Origin: Metaruminococcus_A gallistercoris
GTDB taxonomy: Bacteria; Bacillota; Clostridia; Oscillospirales; Ruminococcaceae
DNA length: 64,000 bases
Assembly (NCBI GenBank): GCA_904394975.1
Contig: CAJFNQ010000020.1
Span: 30,175-94,174 of the forward strand
Direction of reading: 5' to 3'
Position 1 is the stretch's first letter, and every line of letters starts with the position of its first letter. Made by a program: the position numbers and the translations under genes. Shown one piece after another: positions 58,655-64,000 of the stretch. Below the pieces are notes generated by a model. It did no database searches. It had not been told where the DNA came from and saw only the letters and a program-made list of their open reading frames with translations.

Positions 58655-59233
58655 ATGGATAATCAGGTTTTACAAATCGCGGAACGAATTCGCGGCATGC
58701 GGCTCAATCTGGAGCTTTCGGTGGAGGAGATGGCGCGAATTACCGATACGACGGTGGAAGAATATACAGCCGCGGAAAACGGTGAGACTGATTTTTCGTT
58801 TACCTTTCTTTATAAATGCGCCAAGGCGTTTGACTTGGAACTGGCAGAGTTGTTGACCGGTGACACGCCGCATCTTTCTCAGTATTCCATTGTACGCAAA
58901 GGGCACGGGCTTCCGTTGGAACGCCGCAAAGGGTTTAAGTACCAGCATCTTGCTTCCTTCTTTAAAGATAAGGTTGCTGAGCCGTTTTTTGTTACGGCAA
59001 AGTATGATTCGGAGCAGGATACCAACAACATTGAGCTTTCTACTCATGAGGGTGAGGAATTTGATTACATACTGAAAGGAACCCTGATCTTCCGGTATGA
59101 GGACCACATTGAAGTGCTCCATGAAGGAGATGCGGTTTATTACAATTCCGGCCGCGGTCATGGTATGATTGCGGGAGACAGCGCGGATTGCGAATTTTTG
59201 GCAATCATCCTGGAGAAAGAGGAGGAGAAATAA
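58655..59233 (+). CDS. HTH-cupin transcriptional regulator
   Basis: The product has 192 residues from the ATG at 58655 (AAGGAGG 9 bases upstream). An N-terminal XRE-type helix-turn-helix (IAERIRGMRLNLELSVEEMA, residues 8-27) is followed by a C-terminal cupin domain with STHEGEEFDYILKGTL and DAVYYNSGRGHGM. Such proteins often sense small metabolites. It is 5 bases from the acyl-CoA ligase, and both are under the T-box. Confidence 0.9.
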   Translation: MDNQVLQIAERIRGMRLNLELSVEEMARITDTTVEEYTAAENGETDFSFTFLYKCAKAFDLELAELLTGDTPHLSQYSIVRKGHGLPLERRKGFKYQHLASFFKDKVAEPFFVTAKYDSEQDTNNIELSTHEGEEFDYILKGTLIFRYEDHIEVLHEGDAVYYNSGRGHGMIAGDSADCEFLAIILEKEEEK

Positions 59234-59238
59234 GGACG

Positions 59239-60903
59239 ATGGAACGGATCTACGAAAAATTTGTCACCCCGAAAGAGGACGAAAACGGGCATCTTGTCGG
59301 GCTTGACTTCCATGCACCGGATAACTTCAACTTCGCGTTTGATGTAATGGACGCGCTGGCGGAGAAGTGCCCGGATAAAAAAGCGCTCGTATGGGTGAGC
59401 AACGATAAAAAGAATGTGAATTTTACCTTCCAGCAGTTAAAAGAGTATTCTTCCCGGGCGGCGAATCTGTTTGCCTCCAAGGGAATCAAAAAAGGCGACC
59501 GGGTCATGCTGGTGCTCAAACGGCATTATCAGTTCTGGTTTAGCATCCTTGGTCTGCACAAACTGGGCGCTGTGGCGATCCCGGCGACCAATCAGCTGAT
59601 GAAAAAGGATTTCGTTTATCGTTTTAACGCTGCTGGTGTTTCTGCGGTTGTCGCAACACAGGATGATGGAGTACCGGATCATATTGAAGCTGCTCTGCCG
59701 GAAAGCGAAACACTTCATACGAAATTTATTGTTAACGGCGGCCGGGAAGGCTGGGAGGATTTTGACAAGCTTCTCATGGAGCAGTCTCCTGTTTTTGAAC
59801 GCCCCACTGGGGAAAACGAAACCAAGATCAGCGACCCAATGCTCATGTACTTTACCTCCGGAACGACCGGGTACCCCAAAATCGCCGTGCAGAGCTTTGA
59901 TTATGCGCTGGGCCATTTCGTGACCGGCCATTACTGGCACAACGTCGATCCGGACGGGATTCATTTCACCATCTCCGACACCGGCTGGGGCAAAGCGGCG
60001 TGGGGCAAGCTCTACGGCCAGTGGCTGAGCGAGACCGCGGTGTTTGTTTATGACTTTGACCGGTTCCATGCGGAGGATATTCTTCCCATGTTCGCGCAGT
60101 ACAACATTACCACCTTCTGCGCGCCGCCGACCATGTTCCGTTTCTTCATTCAGGAAGACCTTGGAAAATATGACCTTTCTTCTCTTAAATACTGCACCAT
60201 TGCAGGTGAGGCGCTGAATCCGGAAGTGTTCAACAAGTTCTACCAGTACACCGGCATCAAGCTGATGGAAGGATTCGGCCAGACCGAAACCACTCTGGTT
60301 ATCGCGAACCTTCCGGGCACCGAGCCGAAACCGGGTTCCATGGGCAAACCGAACCCGCAGTACGATGTTGACCTCGTCAACTCAGACGGCGAGACAGTTC
60401 CTCCGGGTGAGGTAGGCGAAATCGTTATCCGTACCGACAAAGGCAAGCCGTATGGTTTGTTCTCCGGTTATTACCGCGATGAAGAGAAAACCAAAGAAGC
60501 ATGGCACGATGGGCTTTATCACACCGGCGATATGGCATGGCGGGATGAGGACGGCTATTTCTGGTACATGAGCCGTACGGACGACGTCATCAAGAGTTCC
60601 GGTTACCGTATTGGGCCGTTCGAGATTGAAAGCGTTCTGATGGAGCATCCGTCTGTTGTGGAATGTGCGGTCACCGGTGTGCCGGACCCGCTGCGCGGAT
60701 TCGCGGTCAAGGCAACCATTGTCCTTGCGAAGGGCTACACTCCTTCGGAAGAACTGAAAAAAGAGCTTCAGAAGTTTGTAAAAGACGCGACCGCGCCGTA
60801 TAAATATCCGCGTGTGGTTGAGTTTGTCGATGAACTTCCGAAAACCATCAGCGGAAAGATCAAACGCGCGGAGATCCGCAGCGCCGATCTGGAAAACAAG
60901 TAA
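59239..60903 (+). CDS. AMP-forming acyl-CoA synthetase (medium-chain/branched acyl type)
   Basis: The product has 554 residues. ANL-superfamily motifs are A3 TSGTTGYPKIA (about residues 211-221), A5 GFGQTET, YHTGD, and the terminal KTISGKIKRAEIR with the catalytic Lys. It activates a carboxylic acid to acyl-CoA using ATP; it resembles medium-chain/acetoacetyl-type enzymes, not classical acetyl-CoA synthetase. Control by a T-box suggests the acyl-CoA feeds amino acid synthesis (inference). A terminator follows. Confidence 0.88.
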   Translation: MERIYEKFVTPKEDENGHLVGLDFHAPDNFNFAFDVMDALAEKCPDKKALVWVSNDKKNVNFTFQQLKEYSSRAANLFASKGIKKGDRVMLVLKRHYQFWFSILGLHKLGAVAIPATNQLMKKDFVYRFNAAGVSAVVATQDDGVPDHIEAALPESETLHTKFIVNGGREGWEDFDKLLMEQSPVFERPTGENETKISDPMLMYFTSGTTGYPKIAVQSFDYALGHFVTGHYWHNVDPDGIHFTISDTGWGKAAWGKLYGQWLSETAVFVYDFDRFHAEDILPMFAQYNITTFCAPPTMFRFFIQEDLGKYDLSSLKYCTIAGEALNPEVFNKFYQYTGIKLMEGFGQTETTLVIANLPGTEPKPGSMGKPNPQYDVDLVNSDGETVPPGEVGEIVIRTDKGKPYGLFSGYYRDEEKTKEAWHDGLYHTGDMAWRDEDGYFWYMSRTDDVIKSSGYRIGPFEIESVLMEHPSVVECAVTGVPDPLRGFAVKATIVLAKGYTPSEELKKELQKFVKDATAPYKYPRVVEFVDELPKTISGKIKRAEIRSADLENK

Positions 60904-60940
60904 ATTTGTCTGGCAGATGTTGTGATTTGCAGACTGTGAG

Positions 60941-60980
60941 AAAAGCAGGCATTCGGTATTTGACCGGATGCCTGCTTTTT
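60941..60980 (+). terminator. Terminator after the acyl-CoA synthetase
   Basis: AAAAGCAGGCAT (60941-60952) pairs with ATGCCTGCTTTT (60968-60979); the inner CGGT/ACCG helix follows mismatches. Confidence 0.92.
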
Positions 60981-61018
60981 GCATATAAAATCACACTTTA
61001 AAACTTTTACAAATTTAC

Positions 61019-61048
61019 TTGTCACTTTTCTGTTTGCGATGGTATGAT
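61019..61048 (+). promoter_or_regulatory. Promoter of the ECF sigma gene
   Basis: TTGTCA (61019-61024), 18-base spacer, TGG-TATGAT (-10 at 61043-61048). It looks like a housekeeping promoter; no ECF-type AAC motif is evident. Confidence 0.65.
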
Positions 61049-61138
61049 GAGTTAAACTTTTTTAAAAAACTTCTTCCGGCTGTAACAAAACCGATTTTTT
61101 TGGAACAGATAAATAGAAAGAGAAAAGGAGGGAGACGG

Positions 61139-61642
61139 ATGGAATCGTTTGAAGAGCTTTACCTTGAACATCGTCAGGCGGTTTACGCTTATCTGCTGCG
61201 GCTGACACGGGATACGGACCGTGCGGAAGATCTTCTGTCTGAGACTTTTTTACAGGCCATCCGTTCGGCGCCTTCCTTTCGGGGAGAATCTTCAGTGCGT
61301 ACTTGGCTTTGCGGTATCGCGCGGAACTTATGGCTTAAAAACTGCCGGGACGGTACAAATTATCTTGCGCTTGACACAGCGCTTTTTGTAAGCGGGGGAC
61401 AGAGCCCTCCGGATGAGGCGGGCGCGCGTTTGCTGGAAGAACGGGTAAGGCAGCTGCTTGTCGGAAAAAGTCCGCGTGACCGCGCCGTTATCCTTCTGCG
61501 CATGGAATTTTATTCTTACAGTGAAATCGCTGAGCGGCTGGGCATTTCGGAAAATTCGGCACGAGTAATTGAATTTCGCGTCCGGCGCTGGCTGAGAAGT
61601 GTATTGGAAGAGGAGGGGATGATTGAACATGAAACCAGATGA
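61139..61642 (+). CDS. ECF-family RNA polymerase sigma factor
   Basis: The product has 167 residues from the ATG at 61139, following AGGAGGG. Sigma region 2 (YLEHRQAVYAYLLRLTRDTDRAEDLLSETFLQA, with WLCGIARNLW) and region 4 (FYSYSEIAERLGISENSARVIEFRVRRWL) are clear. It overlaps the start of the anti-sigma gene, the typical paired arrangement. Confidence 0.94.
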   Translation: MESFEELYLEHRQAVYAYLLRLTRDTDRAEDLLSETFLQAIRSAPSFRGESSVRTWLCGIARNLWLKNCRDGTNYLALDTALFVSGGQSPPDEAGARLLEERVRQLLVGKSPRDRAVILLRMEFYSYSEIAERLGISENSARVIEFRVRRWLRSVLEEEGMIEHETR

Positions 61643-62162
61643 AACCATTTCATGTGAAGTCTGCATGGATCTGATCCCGTTGATTCAGGATGGGGTCGCG
61701 AGTGCAGACAGCGTTCGGCTGGTGGAAGAACACGCAAACAGCTGTGAAAGTTGCGCGGCTCTGCTGCGGGAACAGCCGCCTGTACAGCTGAGAGAGACAG
61801 AGGACCAAAGAGTGCTCAGGCGAATTCGGGCAACTTTATTTTGGGCGGGTTTTTGCGTGTTTGCGGCGATTAGTTTAATCGGTGTGGCATTTACCCCACA
61901 GTCTTTTTATGACATTCTGTTGTTTCCGCTTGTGGGGGCATTGGGTGTTTTGCTGTTTCGCCGCCGCTGGTACATTGCCCCGTTTGAAATCACTCTGCTT
62001 GTTTTCTTCTGGAATGTCATTGATTGCTTCTTATCCGGCTGGCGGGATATTTCAATGGTGTGGGCCAATATTTCCGCGGGTTTGTTTGCCGGAGCGGTTA
62101 CACTGCTTGGGGCAGCTGCCGCAGCTTTGTTTTGTTATGCGTTTCGGAGGGAGAGAAAATGA
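61629..62162 (+). CDS. Zinc-finger anti-sigma factor with four membrane segments
   Basis: The product has 177 residues. The N-terminal ZAS motif is HANSCESC (H-x3-C-x2-C) with an upstream CEVC. Four hydrophobic segments follow (from about residue 70). The ATG at 61629 overlaps the sigma gene; an in-frame TTG at 61623 is also possible. It should hold the sigma factor at the membrane until a signal arrives. The stop overlaps the next gene by 4 bases. Confidence 0.88.
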   Translation: MKPDETISCEVCMDLIPLIQDGVASADSVRLVEEHANSCESCAALLREQPPVQLRETEDQRVLRRIRATLFWAGFCVFAAISLIGVAFTPQSFYDILLFPLVGALGVLLFRRRWYIAPFEITLLVFFWNVIDCFLSGWRDISMVWANISAGLFAGAVTLLGAAAAALFCYAFRRERK

Positions 62163-62953
62163 CGGTAAAAAAACGGCTGCTTAAAATTGGAGCGGCATTG
62201 CTTGGAAGTGCCATTGTTGTGTTCCTTCTGTTGATGGCATCTTCGGTTTTGGGTGACCCTGTTTCCAAATACATTGCCCAAAAAGAAATTGAGCGGTATG
62301 TGGAAGAAACTTACCCTGAACAGCAGCTTTCGGTCAGCGAGGTCAGGTATAATTTTAAGTTTGGCGGCTATTATGCCGAAGCGGCCAGTGACACCAGCAT
62401 CGACACGCGTTTTTCGGTTTATTGGCGGTTTGGCGAGGGTTGTAGCGACGGATATGCTGCGGTCACAGAAGGAGCCAACACCTTTTCCCGCATGGAAGCG
62501 GAGTACACAAAACGTCTTTGCGCCTGTATTCAGGACATACCGCAGGCGAATGAGCTGAGTCGGGCGTATCTCACGGAAAACGAATGGGATAAGCTGCCGC
62601 CCATTCCGCTGGACACCCCGTTTTCGCTCGACCTGCCGCTGGAATATACGGCGTTTTTGCAGTTTTATGAAGAGGAAGACGAAATCACACTCACTCGTGC
62701 TGCTCAGTTGACCGAACAGGCGTATGAGCGCATCAACCGGAAAGGATATGTGTTTTCTTCTTACAGCATCTCACTTCAGCTGGAACATTCACGCGCAGAC
62801 GACCGCTATATCATGCTTGACGGCGTGACCGCTGAACAGATTGAAAGCGGTAACCTTGAGAATCTGCTTGAGGAAGCCTGGGATTCACCGGAACACAACA
62901 AGAATGGGGTGTGGGTGCAGATTTATTATCCGGATGAAAATGAAAGCCGGTAA
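62159..62953 (+). CDS. YfjL-like membrane-anchored protein
   Basis: The product has 264 residues. An N-terminal membrane segment (about 10-30) is followed by KYIAQKEIERYVEETYP and NFKFGGYYAEAAS, like YfjL-type proteins of Firmicutes, and an extracytoplasmic domain. It overlaps the anti-sigma gene (ATGA), so it is the third member of the ECF module. Its role is unknown; it may be the sensor or effector of the envelope signal. Confidence 0.75.
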   Translation: MTVKKRLLKIGAALLGSAIVVFLLLMASSVLGDPVSKYIAQKEIERYVEETYPEQQLSVSEVRYNFKFGGYYAEAASDTSIDTRFSVYWRFGEGCSDGYAAVTEGANTFSRMEAEYTKRLCACIQDIPQANELSRAYLTENEWDKLPPIPLDTPFSLDLPLEYTAFLQFYEEEDEITLTRAAQLTEQAYERINRKGYVFSSYSISLQLEHSRADDRYIMLDGVTAEQIESGNLENLLEEAWDSPEHNKNGVWVQIYYPDENESR

Positions 62954-63052
62954 GTGGTTGGCTTTTGAATAGAAACGAAAAAAGAATGGCAGACTATCTT
63001 CTGAAAGCCGGATGTTCCGGTCAATCATATGAATCTGAGGAGGATAACAGCC

Positions 63053-63592
63053 ATGAAACCACTGAGCGGAAGCAAAACCGAAGCAAACTTGATGGCGGCA
63101 TTTGCCGGTGAGAGCCAGGCGCGCAACAAGTATACCTACTATGCGGCAAAGGCAAAACAGGAAGGGTATGAACAAATCGCGGCGATTTTTACCCAGACCG
63201 CGGACAACGAGAAGGAACACGCTGAAATCTGGTTCAAACTGCTCAACGACGGCATTGCCGGCACGCAGCAGAACCTGGAAGCAGGCGCGGCAGGGGAACA
63301 TTACGAGTGGACCGAGATGTATAAAACCTTCGCCCAAGAGGCAAGGGAAGAGGGGTTTGACCGGATCGCCGCGCTGTTTGAGTTGGTGGGAGGCATTGAA
63401 AAAGAACACGAGGAGCGTTACCGAAAACTCATTGAAAACATCAATAACAGTGAAGTCTTCCGCCGAGCAGGAAAACAGGTTTGGATCTGCCGCAACTGCG
63501 GGCACATTCATTATGGAGACGCGGCACCCGAAATTTGCCCGGTCTGTTCGCATCCGCAGGCTTATTTTGAGCTGCGTGCGCAGAATTATTGA
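63053..63592 (+). CDS. Rubrerythrin
   Basis: The product has 179 residues from the ATG at 63053 (GAGGAGG 9 bases upstream). A four-helix diiron domain with EKEHAEIW and EKEHEERY, then a C-terminal rubredoxin-like domain with CRNCGHIH and CPVCSHP. It reduces hydrogen peroxide and protects anaerobes. It is a single-gene unit with a terminator. Confidence 0.96.
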   Translation: MKPLSGSKTEANLMAAFAGESQARNKYTYYAAKAKQEGYEQIAAIFTQTADNEKEHAEIWFKLLNDGIAGTQQNLEAGAAGEHYEWTEMYKTFAQEAREEGFDRIAALFELVGGIEKEHEERYRKLIENINNSEVFRRAGKQVWICRNCGHIHYGDAAPEICPVCSHPQAYFELRAQNY

Positions 63593-63604
63593 TTGCTGCA
63601 ATCG

Positions 63605-63631
63605 GCCGTTCGCTTTGGCGGACGGCTTTTT
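63605..63631 (+). terminator. Terminator after rubrerythrin
   Basis: GCCGTTCGC (63605-63613) pairs with GCGGACGGC (63618-63626), one wobble, with five T. Confidence 0.9.
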
Positions 63632-63788
63632 GCCTGTTTTGATGCGAATACTTGTTTGTCGAAGCCGGTCTGTCTGCTTTTTACACTCCGTCAAATGCTT
63701 TAAAATGATGAGGAGAACGAGAAAAATCACGAAGAATCTTGCTTTTTTACAAAAAATTTCAAAAAAGACTGGAATTTTAAAAATGACT

Positions 63789-63808
63789 GTGCTATAATAA
63801 TATAGCAC
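63789..63808 (+). promoter_or_regulatory. tRNA-Ala promoter -10 within a perfect palindrome
   Basis: GTGCTATA (63789-63796) and TATAGCAC (63801-63808) are perfect inverted arms around ATAA. The TGC-TATAAT extended -10 (63793-63798) lies inside. The -35 is weak. Confidence 0.7.
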
Positions 63809-63810
63809 TT

Positions 63811-63886
63811 GGGGGCGTAGCTCAGCTGGGAGAGCGTACGGTTCGCATCCGTAAGGTCGAGAGTTCGATCCTCTTCGTCTCCACCA
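63811..63886 (+). tRNA. tRNA-Ala (anticodon CGC)
   Basis: A 76-base cloverleaf: acceptor GGGGGCG with CGTCTCC including the alanine identity pair G3-U70, D-arm GCTC/GAGC, anticodon loop TTCGCAT (anticodon CGC, codon GCG), T-arm with TTCGATC, discriminator A and encoded CCA. It is monocistronic, with a terminator after it. Confidence 0.96.
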
Positions 63887-63890
63887 AATA

Positions 63891-63937
63891 AGCACCGCAA
63901 TTTTGATACAAAGCGTATCAGGATTGCGGTGCTTTTT
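63891..63937 (+). terminator. Terminator after tRNA-Ala
   Basis: AGCACCGCAAT (63891-63901) pairs with ATTGCGGTGCT (63923-63933), with an inner GATAC/GTATC helix and a T-run. Confidence 0.94.
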
Positions 63938-63938
63938 C

Positions 63939-63967
63939 TTGCTCTTTTCAGAATAATCTGATAGTAT
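63939..63967 (+). promoter_or_regulatory. Possible promoter of the next gene
   Basis: TTGCTC (63939-63944), 17-base spacer, TAGTAT (63962-63967), followed by AGGAG and the ATG at 63997. Confidence 0.5.
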
Positions 63968-63996
63968 AAAGTAAATCTGGTATTCAGGAGACGGAT

Positions 63997-64000
63997 ATGA
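63997..64000 (+). CDS. Start of a gene cut by the window edge
   Basis: An ATG at 63997 with AGGAG 6-10 bases upstream begins at the right edge. Only one codon is visible, so nothing can be said about the product. Confidence 0.5.

Noticed and set aside
1..64000. Mobile elements, prophage genes or CRISPR arrays
   Set aside because: No transposase, integrase, phage protein, or regularly spaced direct repeats were seen anywhere in the window.

Overview
The window is a 64 kb stretch of chromosome from an anaerobic, spore-forming member of the Clostridia, most likely near the Oscillospiraceae/Ruminococcaceae. This is inferred from the S10-spc-alpha gene order with adk-map-KOW-infA-rpmJ between secY and rpsM, the spore genes spmA/spmB, an AbrB/SpoVT-type regulator, a four-subunit [FeFe]-hydrogenase, a membrane pyrophosphatase, FabV/TER, rubrerythrin, and strong GGAGG ribosome sites with frequent TTG and GTG starts. 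I see no insertion sequence, prophage or CRISPR array. The region reads as core chromosome.

Layout. 1-14.8 kb: ribosomal protein superoperon from the end of rplC to rplQ, closed by a strong terminator. 14.9-16.4 kb: a small zinc-ribbon membrane protein and the azlCD exporter. 16.5-22.7 kb (minus): a GH39-like glycosidase with a zinc dehydrogenase, an aldo/keto reductase, and the sodium/proton-pumping pyrophosphatase hppA. 22.9-31.5 kb: two divergent hydrogenase units. The minus unit encodes PHP, DRTGG, an H-cluster-like iron-sulfur protein, an anti-sigma-type ATPase and a second DRTGG protein. The plus unit encodes hndA, a histidine-kinase-type ATPase, hndB, hndC and hndD. 31.5-33.3 kb: uraA behind a leader terminator, and a 51-residue membrane protein. 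33.4-40.9 kb (minus): a run of genes ddl-murI-ywiB-argS-hcyMT-ychF-prmA. 41.0-44.7 kb: rpmG-secE-nusG-rplK-rplA, then rplJ-rplL behind an L10 leader. 44.8-49.3 kb: a signal-peptidase-like membrane protein, spmBA, the AbrB-type regulator, fabV and yfbR. 49.5-53.6 kb: YfhO and a polyprenyl glycosylphosphotransferase. 53.8-58.1 kb: a SASA esterase, trpS, an aminotransferase, a NERD protein and DUF378. 58.3-60.9 kb: a T-box riboswitch, an HTH-cupin regulator and an acyl-CoA ligase. 61.0-64.0 kb: an ECF sigma/anti-sigma/YfjL-like module, rubrerythrin, tRNA-Ala(CGC), and the first bases of another gene.

How the parts work together. Translation and secretion genes dominate and carry recognisable RNA control: an L10 leader with attenuator, two L1-operator-like hairpins (before rplK and before rplA), and several unexplained intergenic hairpins. 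The hydrogenase block links NADH/ferredoxin oxidation to H2 production (family knowledge) and is flanked by a hydrogenase-like protein with signalling partners, which suggests a redox or H2 sensing circuit (inference). The T-box upstream of an acyl-CoA ligase suggests that tRNA charging controls activation of a carboxylic acid for amino acid synthesis (inference). The most notable items for a second look are this T-box unit, the H-cluster-like signalling cluster, the natural Cys-to-Ser change in the L1 motif of HndD, a leucine-rich leader ORF before rpmG, and the absence of rpoBC after rplL.
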